Assembly (NCBI GenBank): GCA_963592205.1
Contig: CAVAVU010000054.1
Coordinates: forward strand, 1-22,824
Direction: 5' to 3'
Source: Claveliimonas sp963592205
GTDB lineage: Bacteria; Bacillota; Clostridia; Lachnospirales; Lachnospiraceae
Length of the DNA stretch: 22,824 nt
A program made the position numbers and the translations under genes. Under the pieces are notes generated by a model. It ran no database searches and was not told the DNA's origin. It saw only the letters and a program-made list of their open reading frames with translations. This document shows, piece after piece, positions 1 through 8,400 of the stretch; positions within the stretch are counted from its first letter, which is position 1; each line of letters begins with the position of its first letter.

Positions 1-66
1 AAAAGCCGGGGCTAATGTTTCAATTATTTTGGGACATTTTCAAAAATGCTTGACAGGTCTTTTATA

Positions 67-89
67 AAGATTATTTGACAAGATTATTT
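67..89. repeat. short AT-rich direct repeat
   Basis: AAGATTATTT occurs twice, at 67-76 and 80-89, separated by GAC, giving a 13-bp period. The surrounding stretch 1-120 has no gene I can support. It also carries the inverted pair ATGTTTCAA (near 15) and TTGAAACAT (near 97). These could be operator-like sites for a gene beyond the left edge of the window, or chance repeats in AT-rich DNA. Confidence 0.3.
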
Positions 90-120
90 AGATCAGTTGA
101 AACATCACCTGCTCTAATAT

Positions 121-160
121 ATAAAAAGCCGTGCAAAAGATCTCTGCTTCTGCACGGCTT
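121..160 (-). terminator. rho-independent terminator
   Basis: On the minus strand a 10-bp perfect stem (AAGCCGTGCA at 151-160 pairing with TGCACGGCTT at 126-135) closes a 15-nt loop and is followed by a T-rich run (TTTATAT). It lies about 90 bases past the VanZ-like gene. It can end the HD/VanZ transcript and also any transcript from the promoter-like box at 220-225. Confidence 0.8.
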
Positions 161-213
161 GGATTATTTATACTCCGGGAATGATATCATCAAATACTCC
201 CATCATTCTTACG
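126..213 (-). ncRNA. possible small RNA or tiny-ORF transcript
   Basis: This is a tentative transcript of about 90 nt between an extended -10 box (220-225) and the terminator at 126-160. Within it an ATG near 204 opens a 12-codon reading frame (MMGVFDDIIPGV) with no obvious ribosome binding site, and the perfect 10-bp palindrome ATGATATCAT sits at 181-190. It could be a small RNA, a nearly leaderless micro-peptide mRNA, or an attenuated leader for a gene beyond the left edge. There is no family recognition behind this call. Confidence 0.25.
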
Positions 214-219
214 GGTTTC

Positions 220-225
220 ATTATA
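220..225 (-). promoter_or_regulatory. extended -10 promoter element
   Basis: The minus strand reads TGC-TATAAT, a perfect -10 hexamer with an upstream TG extension. At the expected -35 distance there is only a T-rich hexamer, so recognition would rest on the extended -10. It lies 29 bases downstream of the VanZ-like stop codon, in an intergenic region, which makes it more credible than a chance match inside a gene. Confidence 0.4.
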
Positions 226-253
226 GCACATATCTGAATAAATAAAAAGCGGT

Positions 254-754
254 TTATCCTCTTTTCTGCCACAGCTGTCTGGCACCGCAGAATACAATGA
301 CTCCCGCAAGCGCCCCTGCACTGTCCAGCAGCACATCCCTGACCTGCCCACTTCTTCCGGGCACAAAGAGCTGATGAAATTCATCAGTTGCAGCATACGC
401 AGTTGCAAGCAGCCACGCATAACACAACTTTTTCTTTCCACTAATACCATATACATAGAAAGTTCCTGATACCAGTATTCCAAAAATCGCATACTCTGTG
501 GCATGTGCCGCCTTCCGGATCGGATATTCGATTTTTTCCGCAAAAGCATTCTGTTGTTCTGTACTCCACGCATCAAAATCCGAAACTACGATCTTACCGA
601 CCTGTATTCCCACAGTATAACTCATCTCGGATGATTCCGGTGCCGGTGCTGCCGAGAACCAGAAGATCACCGCCATCCAACATACGGTTAAGACCGGTAA
701 TATAATCTTACCGGCTTTTGCAAATGTATTTGCCTTTTTATAATCCAAGGACAT
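254..754 (-). CDS. VanZ-like family membrane protein
   Basis: A 166-residue integral membrane protein of the VanZ-like family. Members are small polytopic proteins; VanZ itself gives low-level teicoplanin resistance, but most chromosomal homologues have no defined function. The family signatures are visible: KAAHATEY near residues 81-88 and DEFHQLFVPGR near 124-134, followed by SGQVRDVLLDSAGAL. Hydrophobic segments lie at about 17-35, 89-103, 110-123 and 145-158. I place the start at the ATG at 754 because GGGAG lies 9 bases upstream; the longer frame up to 790 begins deeper inside the neighbouring gene. The gene overlaps the 3' end of the HD-domain gene by 17 bases, which suggests translational coupling. 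Family assignment is confident; function is not known. Confidence 0.82.
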   Translation of the reverse strand: MSLDYKKANTFAKAGKIILPVLTVCWMAVIFWFSAAPAPESSEMSYTVGIQVGKIVVSDFDAWSTEQQNAFAEKIEYPIRKAAHATEYAIFGILVSGTFYVYGISGKKKLCYAWLLATAYAATDEFHQLFVPGRSGQVRDVLLDSAGALAGVIVFCGARQLWQKRG

Positions 755-1313
755 CTGCGATTGCTCCCATTTCTTCCAGTGCCACATCAATCAGATCATC
801 CAGGCTCAGTCCGGTAAATTCAATTGCTTCCATATAATCTCTATTGGCACCAGCCGCAAAACGAAGTTCATTAAAACGCTTCATGACAGATTTGTGTTTT
901 ACGCTTGCAATTTTCTTGTCCGGATAAATCTGTGCAACCGCCTTTACAAATCCGCTCATCGGATCTGCCGCAAGCAATGCATACTGCAGATTGGTCTTTG
1001 CTTTCATACCACATTTCGGATTATGCGCTTTTATAGCATCCCCAAGAACCGGATCATCTATTCCTTCTTTTTTCAGAATTTCTACTGATGTCGGTCCGTG
1101 AACGGACATATCATGCTGCCAGTCACACTGTTCCTCATCAAGGTCATGCAGAAGTCCCGCAATACCCCAGTATTCCACATCATCCGGCGCAAGTCGTTTG
1201 GCAAGCCCTTTCATAATCGCCTCCACAGCATAAGAGTGCTGAATGTAACGCTCACCTTTCATATACTTCATCAAAATATCATGTGCCTGTTCTCTGGTAA
1301 TTCTCTCTGCCAT
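738..1313 (-). CDS. HD-domain phosphohydrolase family protein
   Basis: A 191-residue soluble protein with the HD metal-dependent hydrolase fold. The ligand pattern is visible: His26 in QHSYAVEA, the adjacent His56-Asp57 in GLLHDLDEE, and further conserved His and Asp residues (HGPTSVEIL, AHNP, AADPMSGF) in the second half. Proteins of this size and pattern are usually annotated as HDIG-domain or HD-domain hydrolases. The substrate, such as a nucleotide or other phosphomonoester, cannot be read from the sequence. A clear ribosome site (GGAGG, 7 bases from the ATG) supports the start. It overlaps the VanZ-like gene and follows the terminator-like hairpin behind the XRE gene. A perfect hairpin at 1331-1346 lies just upstream of its ribosome site. 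Confidence 0.82.
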   Translation of the reverse strand: MAERITREQAHDILMKYMKGERYIQHSYAVEAIMKGLAKRLAPDDVEYWGIAGLLHDLDEEQCDWQHDMSVHGPTSVEILKKEGIDDPVLGDAIKAHNPKCGMKAKTNLQYALLAADPMSGFVKAVAQIYPDKKIASVKHKSVMKRFNELRFAAGANRDYMEAIEFTGLSLDDLIDVALEEMGAIADVLGL

Positions 1314-1330
1314 AATTCTGCCTCCTGACT

Positions 1331-1346
1331 AAGATGCCTGCATCTT
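1331..1346 (-). promoter_or_regulatory. palindrome upstream of HD-domain gene
   Basis: AAGATGC-CT-GCATCTT is a perfect 7-bp inverted repeat with a 2-base centre, ending about 10 bases before the GGAGG of the HD-domain gene. It could be a protein operator or a short mRNA hairpin that affects initiation. No promoter close to consensus is visible between it and the preceding terminator. Confidence 0.35.
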
Positions 1347-1351
1347 GGCAT

Positions 1352-1396
1352 CATATAGAAAGAATACTCAGCGACAGCACCTGCCCCTGAGTATTC
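1352..1396 (-). terminator. terminator-like hairpin after the XRE gene
   Basis: A perfect 10-bp stem (GAATACTCAG at 1387-1396 in minus-strand order, pairing with CTGAGTATTC at 1362-1371) with a 15-nt loop is followed by TTTCTATAT. It begins 8 bases after the XRE stop codon. The tail is only moderately T-rich, so partial read-through into the HD/VanZ pair is possible. It is the likely end of the rpoB-rpoC-XRE transcript. Confidence 0.65.
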
Positions 1397-1404
1397 CATA
1401 TCAT

Positions 1405-1764
1405 TTATTGTTCTCTTTCAATCAAATGGATTTCCATATCCATTCCCATGCTGTCCGCAATACGGTTCAGCATATCCACAGTCGGACTGTGTTTACCACT
1501 TTCCAGACGTGCGATATTTGGACGTTTTACGCCAGATACATCTGCGACTTCCTGCTGAGTCAGTCCCATTTCTTTTCTGGCCTGCTTATACATTCTTCCA
1601 ACCGCAACGCTCATCTTCTCCTGGTAAGCCTTGATCACATATACGTTGGTACCTTCGTCTTCCAGATCCACGATCATACCCTCGGCTGCCCGCATGGCTT
1701 TGATTTCCTCTACGGTCATCGGACCTTTTCTTACTCTTTCCGGTTCAACATTTTTATTGCTCAT
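1405..1764 (-). CDS. XRE-family helix-turn-helix regulator
   Basis: A 119-residue protein whose C-terminal half (about residues 58-115) is a Cro/CI-type helix-turn-helix: RKEMGLTQQEVADVSGV forms the first helices, KRPNIARLESGKHSPTVDML the recognition region. The N-terminal 50 residues (MTVEEIKAMRAAEG... NVYVIKAYQEK) contain no DNA-binding motif. They resemble the small antitoxin-like architecture in which a short N-domain precedes an XRE domain, but no toxin partner lies next to it. The start is supported by AGGAG 8 bases upstream. Only 11 bases separate it from the rpoC stop, so it is almost certainly co-transcribed with RNA polymerase genes. Its DNA target is unknown; autoregulation is possible but no operator is evident. 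Confidence 0.85.
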   Translation of the reverse strand: MSNKNVEPERVRKGPMTVEEIKAMRAAEGMIVDLEDEGTNVYVIKAYQEKMSVAVGRMYKQARKEMGLTQQEVADVSGVKRPNIARLESGKHSPTVDMLNRIADSMGMDMEIHLIEREQ

Positions 1765-1775
1765 GTTCTACGCTC

Positions 1776-4700
1776 CTATTGTACATCATCCACTTCTTCT
1801 GAGAATACCAGATCATCATCCAGAGTAATCTCATCGTTCATCTCGAGTTCTGTACTCAGTTTGACATCTCGATATTTTCTCATACCGGTACCAGCCGGGA
1901 TCGGCTTACCGATAATTACATTTTCCTTCATACCACACAAATGGTCTACCTTACCCTTAATAGCGGCTTCTGTAAGAACCTTTGTGGTCTCCTGGAATGA
2001 TGCTGCTGAAAGGAATGAGTCTGTAGCAAGAGATGCCTTGGTAATACCAAGCATAATCTGCTCACCTGTTGCCTGCTCAAGTCCTTCTGCTGCCAGTTCT
2101 TCGTTCTTATCTTCGAACTCAAGTACATCGACCATAGTTCCCGGAAGGAATCCGGAATCCCCTGCTTCCTCAATGCGAATCTTCTTCAGCATCTGACGAA
2201 CCAGTACCTCGATATGCTTATCGTTGATTTCTACACCCTGCAGACGATATACTCTCTGTACTTCCTGGATCATGTAATCCTGTACAGCACGGAGTCCCTT
2301 GATCTTCAGGATATCATGTGGATTAACGCTACCTTCTGTCAGCTCGTCACCAGCCTCCAGTACAGCTCCGTCTGTGATCTTAATTCTTGATCCGTATGGA
2401 ATCAGATAAGCCTTAGACTCGCCTGTCTCCTGATTGGTAACGATGATCTCACGTTTCTTCTTAGTGTCATTGATAGTAGCTACACCACCGAATTCTGTGA
2501 TGATTGCAAGGCCCTTCGGCTTTCTTGCCTCAAAAAGCTCTTCGACACGAGGAAGACCCTGTGTGATATCATCTCCTGCTACACCACCACTATGGAAAGT
2601 ACGCATGGTCAGCTGTGTACCAGGCTCACCGATAGACTGTGCTGCGATGATTCCGACAGCCTCACCAACCTGTACCGGCTCACCGGTTGCCATGTTGGCT
2701 CCGTAACACTTCGTGCAGACACCATTGTGTGCCTTACATGTCAGGATTGTACGGATCTTCACCTGTTTCAGTGACTCACCATTCTCATCCACGCCATATT
2801 TCATGATCTTCTCCGCACGTTTCGGTGTAACCATGTGGTTCGCCTTAACGATTGGATTGCCATCTTTATCTACAATATCTTCTGCAAGGTAACGTCCTGT
2901 AATACGCTCCTGCAGACTCTCGATCTCTTCTTTTCCATCCATGAATGCTTTTACATACATTCCCGGAATTGGCTTGCCTTCCTGAGCACAGTCCACATCG
3001 TGGATGATTACGTGCTGGGAAACGTCTACCATTCGTCTGGTCAGGTAACCAGAGTCGGCGGTACGAAGCGCTGTATCTGACATACCTTTTCGAGCTCCAT
3101 GCGCTGACATGAAGTACTCCAGTACGTCCAGACCTTCACGGAAGTTAGACTTGATAGGCAGCTCAATCGTACGTCCTGTTGTATCAGCCATCAGTCCTCG
3201 CATACCTGCAAGCTGTTTGATCTGCTTATCAGAACCACGGGCTCCTGAGTCAGCCATCATGAAGATGTTGTTGTATGCGTCCAGACCATCCAGCAGAACT
3301 TTAGTCAGGGCATCATCCGTTGTCTTCCATGTCTCTACTACTTCCTTATAACGCTCTTCCTCTGTGATCAGACCACGCTTGAAGTTCTTAGTGATCTTAT
3401 CTACAGTTTCCTGAGCCTGCGCGATCATCTCCGGTTTCTCCGGCGGTACCGTCATGTCGGCGATCGCTACAGTCATAGCAGCTCTTGTAGAATATTTGTA
3501 TCCGGTAGCTTTTACCGCATCCAGTACCTCTGCTGTAGCTGTTGATCCATGTGTATTAATAACTTTCTCCAAGATCTGTTTCAGCTGTTTCTTACCTACA
3601 TGGAAGTCAACTTCCAGAAGCAGCTCATTACCCTCAACCTCACGGTCAACAAATCCAAGATCCTGAGGAATAATCTCGTTAAAGATAAATCTTCCCAGTG
3701 TAGACTCTACAGTTCCTGTCTTAACAGTTCCGTCCGGCATAGTCTTAGATACACGCACTTTAATACGTGAATGCAATGTCACTGCCTGGTTCTCATAAGC
3801 CAGAATTGCTTCATTTACACTCTTGAAGCACTTGCCTTCTCCGACAGCTCCAGGTCTCTCCTGTGTCAGATAGTAAATACCAAGAACCATATCCTGCGAA
3901 GGTACTGCTACCGGACCACCGTCAGACGGTTTCAGCAAGTTGTTTGGTGACAGAAGAAGGAAACGGCACTCTGCCTGTGCTTCTACTGACAGCGGAAGAT
4001 GTACCGCCATCTGGTCTCCATCGAAGTCCGCATTGTACGCTGTACAAACCAGCGGATGCAGCTTGATTGCCTTACCTTCTACAAGGATAGGCTCAAATGC
4101 CTGAATACCAAGTCTGTGCAGTGTAGGGGCACGGTTCAGCATAACCGGATGCTCTTTGATAACATCTTCCAGCACATCCCATACCTCTGGCTGAAGCTTC
4201 TCTACCATCTTCTTGGCATTCTTAATATTGTGAGCAGCTCCGCTCTGAACCAGTTCTTTCATAACGAAAGGCTTGAACAGCTCGATAGCCATCTCTTTCG
4301 GCAGACCACACTGATAGATTTTCAGTTCCGGTCCTACTACGATAACAGAACGTCCCGAGTAGTCAACACGCTTACCCAACAGGTTCTGACGGAAACGTCC
4401 TGACTTACCTTTCAGCATGTCAGACAGAGACTTCAGCGCACGGTTACCAGGTCCTGTAACCGGACGTCCGCGACGGCCGTTGTCAATCAATGCGTCAACA
4501 GCTTCCTGCAGCATTCTCTTTTCATTTCTAACGATAATGTCCGGAGCTCCCAGTTCCAAGAGTCTCTTCAGACGGTTATTTCTGTTAATAATTCTTCTGT
4601 ACAGATCGTTCAGGTCAGATGTAGCGAAACGTCCGCCATCCAACTGAACCATCGGGCGAAGATCCGGCGGGATAACCGGGATGTTAGTCAGTACCATCCA

Positions 4701-5396
4701 CTCCGGTTTATTTCCTGACTCACGGAATGCTTCTACTACTTCCAGACGTTTTACGATTCTGGCACGCTTCTGTCCGGTAGCACCCTCAAGTCCTGCCTGC
4801 AGCTCTGCGTATTCTTTCTCCAGATCGATCGCTTCCAGAAGTTCTTTGATAGACTCTGCACCCATACCTACACGGAATGCATTGCCCCAGTTCTCTCTTG
4901 CTTCCTGATACTCAGCCTCAGAAAGTACCTGTTTGTACATCAGGTTCGTGTCACCTGCATCCAGTACAATATAAGATGCAAAATATAACACCTTCTCCAG
5001 CGTTCTCGGAGACAGATCCAGGATCAGTCCCATACGGCTCGGGATTCCCTTGAAATACCAGATATGGGAAACCGGAGCTGCCAGAGCGATGTGTCCCATA
5101 CGCTCTCTACGTACGCTGGACTTGGTAACCTCAACGCCGCATCGATCGCAGACTACACCTTTATAACGGATCTTCTTGTACTTTCCGCAGTGGCATTCCC
5201 AGTCCTTGCTAGGTCCGAAAATGCGCTCGCAGAAAAGCCCGTCTTTCTCAGGCTTCAGTGTTCTATAGTTAATAGTCTCAGGCTTGGTAACCTCGCCTCT
5301 TGACCACTCTAATACTTTTTCAGGTGATGCCAACCCGATTTTGATCGCATCAAAAGTCATAGGCTGGTATGTTTGTTCATTATTATTTGCTGGCAT
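1776..5396 (-). CDS. rpoC: DNA-directed RNA polymerase subunit beta'
   Basis: The catalytic clamp subunit of RNA polymerase, 1206 residues, a normal full length for Clostridia. The first zinc-binding site is seen as Cys68/Cys70 and Cys83/Cys86. The active-site NADFDGD motif that binds the catalytic magnesium lies at about 455-461, and a second cysteine cluster is in CKAHNGVCTKCYG. The trigger-loop/bridge-helix region (GARGSDKQIKQLAGMRGLM, then RRMVDVSQHVIIHDVDC) and the C-terminal FLPGTMVDV... GKPIPAGTG segment are intact. The ATG start follows GGGGTG by 5 bases. Fourteen bases separate it from rpoB, so the two are co-transcribed and their products assemble one to one. No frameshift or missing motif was seen. 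Confidence 0.99.
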   Translation of the reverse strand: MPANNNEQTYQPMTFDAIKIGLASPEKVLEWSRGEVTKPETINYRTLKPEKDGLFCERIFGPSKDWECHCGKYKKIRYKGVVCDRCGVEVTKSSVRRERMGHIALAAPVSHIWYFKGIPSRMGLILDLSPRTLEKVLYFASYIVLDAGDTNLMYKQVLSEAEYQEARENWGNAFRVGMGAESIKELLEAIDLEKEYAELQAGLEGATGQKRARIVKRLEVVEAFRESGNKPEWMVLTNIPVIPPDLRPMVQLDGGRFATSDLNDLYRRIINRNNRLKRLLELGAPDIIVRNEKRMLQEAVDALIDNGRRGRPVTGPGNRALKSLSDMLKGKSGRFRQNLLGKRVDYSGRSVIVVGPELKIYQCGLPKEMAIELFKPFVMKELVQSGAAHNIKNAKKMVEKLQPEVWDVLEDVIKEHPVMLNRAPTLHRLGIQAFEPILVEGKAIKLHPLVCTAYNADFDGDQMAVHLPLSVEAQAECRFLLLSPNNLLKPSDGGPVAVPSQDMVLGIYYLTQERPGAVGEGKCFKSVNEAILAYENQAVTLHSRIKVRVSKTMPDGTVKTGTVESTLGRFIFNEIIPQDLGFVDREVEGNELLLEVDFHVGKKQLKQILEKVINTHGSTATAEVLDAVKATGYKYSTRAAMTVAIADMTVPPEKPEMIAQAQETVDKITKNFKRGLITEEERYKEVVETWKTTDDALTKVLLDGLDAYNNIFMMADSGARGSDKQIKQLAGMRGLMADTTGRTIELPIKSNFREGLDVLEYFMSAHGARKGMSDTALRTADSGYLTRRMVDVSQHVIIHDVDCAQEGKPIPGMYVKAFMDGKEEIESLQERITGRYLAEDIVDKDGNPIVKANHMVTPKRAEKIMKYGVDENGESLKQVKIRTILTCKAHNGVCTKCYGANMATGEPVQVGEAVGIIAAQSIGEPGTQLTMRTFHSGGVAGDDITQGLPRVEELFEARKPKGLAIITEFGGVATINDTKKKREIIVTNQETGESKAYLIPYGSRIKITDGAVLEAGDELTEGSVNPHDILKIKGLRAVQDYMIQEVQRVYRLQGVEINDKHIEVLVRQMLKKIRIEEAGDSGFLPGTMVDVLEFEDKNEELAAEGLEQATGEQIMLGITKASLATDSFLSAASFQETTKVLTEAAIKGKVDHLCGMKENVIIGKPIPAGTGMRKYRDVKLSTELEMNDEITLDDDLVFSEEVDDVQ

Positions 5397-5410
5397 ACTG
5401 GCACCCCTTT

Positions 5411-8400
5411 CTACTCTTCGTCAGACAGTTCGTCAAATTCAATTTCAAAGTCACCATCAAGGTTGTCATCCTCTTCCGGTTCCTCAACATCCACAAGTTC
5501 TTCACCCTGGAATTCCTGAGCAGTATATCCATGCTCGCCCAGATTCTCCTCGTCCTGACGATACTTTCTGTCTCCTTCGATCAGTGAGCGGAAATCAGTC
5601 TCACCCATATCTACGGTTTCCATGATCTCTACTTCTGTATTGTCATCACGAAGCACTCGTACATCCAATCCCAGAGACTGCAACTCTTTGAGAAGTACCT
5701 TGAAGGATTCCGGAATACCCGGCTCAGGGATATTTTCACCCTTGATAATTGCCTCGTAGGTCTTCACACGACCGATTACATCATCGGACTTCACAGTCAG
5801 GATCTCCTGCAGTGTATAAGAAGCACCATAAGCCTCCAGAGCCCATACCTCCATCTCTCCGAAACGCTGTCCACCGAACTGAGCTTTACCACCCAGTGGC
5901 TGCTGTGTTACCAGAGAGTAAGGACCTGTAGAACGTGCATGGATCTTGTCGTCTACCAGGTGATGGAGCTTCAGGTAATGCATGTGACCGATTGTTACCG
6001 GACTGTCGAAATATTCACCGGTACGTCCGTCACGCAGGCGTACTTTACCGTCTCTTGAAAGCGGTACACCCTTCCACAGTTTTCTGTGATCTCTGTTCTC
6101 ATACAGATAATCAACAACTTCCGGAAGAAGTTCAGCCTCATGAAGCTTCTTGAATTCATCCCACTCCAGATTTACATAGTCATTTGCAAGTTCCAGAGTG
6201 TCCATAATATCATGCTCGTCTGCACCGTCGAATACCGGTGTAGCGATATTAAATCCTAATGCTTTTGCTGCCAGTGACAGGTGGATCTCCAGCACCTGTC
6301 CGATGTTCATACGTGAAGGCACACCCAGTGGGTTCAGCACGATGTCCAGCGGACGTCCATTTGGCAGGAATGGCATATCTTCTACAGGAAGTACACGGGA
6401 AACGACACCCTTGTTACCATGACGACCAGCCATCTTATCACCAACAGAAATCTTTCTCTTCTGTGCAATATAGATACGTACAGACTGATTTACTCCAGGA
6501 GACAACTCATCACCGTTCTCTCTTGTAAATACCTTCGCATCTACAACAATACCGTATTCACCGTGCGGTACTTTCAGGGAAGTATCACGTACTTCACGAG
6601 CCTTCTCACCGAAGATCGCGCGAAGCAGTCTCTCTTCTGCAGTAAGCTCTGTCTCTCCCTTAGGAGTAACCTTACCTACCAGAATATCTCCTGCACGTAC
6701 CTCAGCACCGATACGGATGATACCACGCTCATCCAGATCCTTCAGAGCGTCATCACCTACACCTGGGATATCTCTTGTGATTTCCTCAGGTCCAAGTTTG
6801 GTATCTCTTGCTTCTGCTTCATATTCTTCAATATGAATAGATGTATATACATCGTCCTGCACCAGTCTCTCACTAAGCAGAACGGCATCCTCGTAGTTGT
6901 AACCTTCCCAGGTCATGAATCCGATCAGTGGGTTCTTACCAAGAGCCATCTCGCCCTGTGAAGTAGACGGACCATCAGCGATCACCTGTCCTTCTTCAAC
7001 TCTTTCGCCCTTAAATACGATCGGTCTCTGGTTGTAGCAGTTGCTCTGGTTACTTCTCTGGAACTTGGTCAGCTTGTATTTCTTCAGAGTCTTGTCGTCC
7101 TGACGGATTGTGATCTCTGTAGAAGTAGAACGCTCTACAACTCCACCCTGCTCAGCAACCACACATACTCCCGAGTCAACAGCAGACTTTTCTTCCATAC
7201 CAGTACCTACAACCGGTGCTTCTGTCAGCATAAGCGGTACGGCCTGACGCTGCATGTTAGATCCCATCAGCGCACGGTTCGCATCGTCATTCTGCAGGAA
7301 TGGAATCAATGCTGTAGCGACAGAGAACACCATTCTAGGAGATACGTCCATGTAATCAAACATTGTACGCTCATACTCCTGAGTCTCTTCTCTGTAACGA
7401 CCGGATACGCTCTTACGAACAAAATGTCCCTCTTCATCCAGCTTCTCATTCGCCTGTGCTACATGGTAATTATCCTCTTCATCAGCTGTCATATATACAA
7501 CTTCTTCTGTGACAACCGGATTCTTAGGATCATCGTGGTTAATCTTACGATATGGAGCCTCGATAAATCCATATTCATTAATTCTTGCGTAACATGCAAG
7601 AGAGTTGATCAGACCGATGTTAGGTCCCTCAGGTGTCTCGATAGGACACATTCTACCATAGTGAGAATAGTGTACATCTCGTACCTCGAATCCGGCACGG
7701 TCTCTTGACAGACCGCCAGGACCAAGGGCTGACAGACGTCTCTTATGAGTCAGCTCACCCAGCGGGTTATTCTGATCCATGAACTGTGACAGCTGTGAAG
7801 ATCCGAAGAACTCTTTCACTGCTGCTGTTACAGGCTTAATGTTGATCAGTGACTGTGGTGAAATACCTTCTGTATCCTGTGTAGTCATACGCTCACGTAC
7901 CACACGCTCCAGTCTGGACAGACCGATACGGTACTGATTCTGCAGAAGTTCTCCTACAGAACGAATACGACGGTTACCCAGGTGGTCGATATCATCATCG
8001 GTACCAACACCATATTCCAGGTGAATGTTATAGTTAATAGAAGCAAGAATATCTTCCTTCGTAATATGCTTCGGAATCAGATCGTGAATATCTCTGTGGA
8101 TTGCATCCTTGAGTTCTTCGATATCCCCTGCTGTTTCTTCCAGAATGGTAGCCAGAACCGGATAATATACCTGCTCTGTCACGCCCAGTTCAGCCGGGTC
8201 TACATCTACGATTGCATCCAGATCAACCATCATATTAGAGAGAACTTTGATCTTTCTCTCTTCTTCCGGATTCTCCAGCCATACAGCCGGAACAGCCGCA
8301 TTCTGAATCTGATCTGCTATATCTCTAGTAATCTTCGTTCCTTCTTCTGCAATGATTTCACCAGTCAGCGGACTTACAACCGTCTCAGCCAGTACATGAC

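Noticed and set aside
1..120. Plus-strand promoters at the TTGACA boxes near 50 and 75
   Set aside because: No -10-like hexamer lies at 16-18 bases from either box, and no plus-strand gene follows.
1345..2196. Plus-strand open frame of 283 codons opposite the XRE gene and the rpoC 3' end
   Set aside because: It is antisense to two clear genes, has no ribosome site, and its composition (Ser/Ile/His-rich) is what antisense of coding sequence gives.
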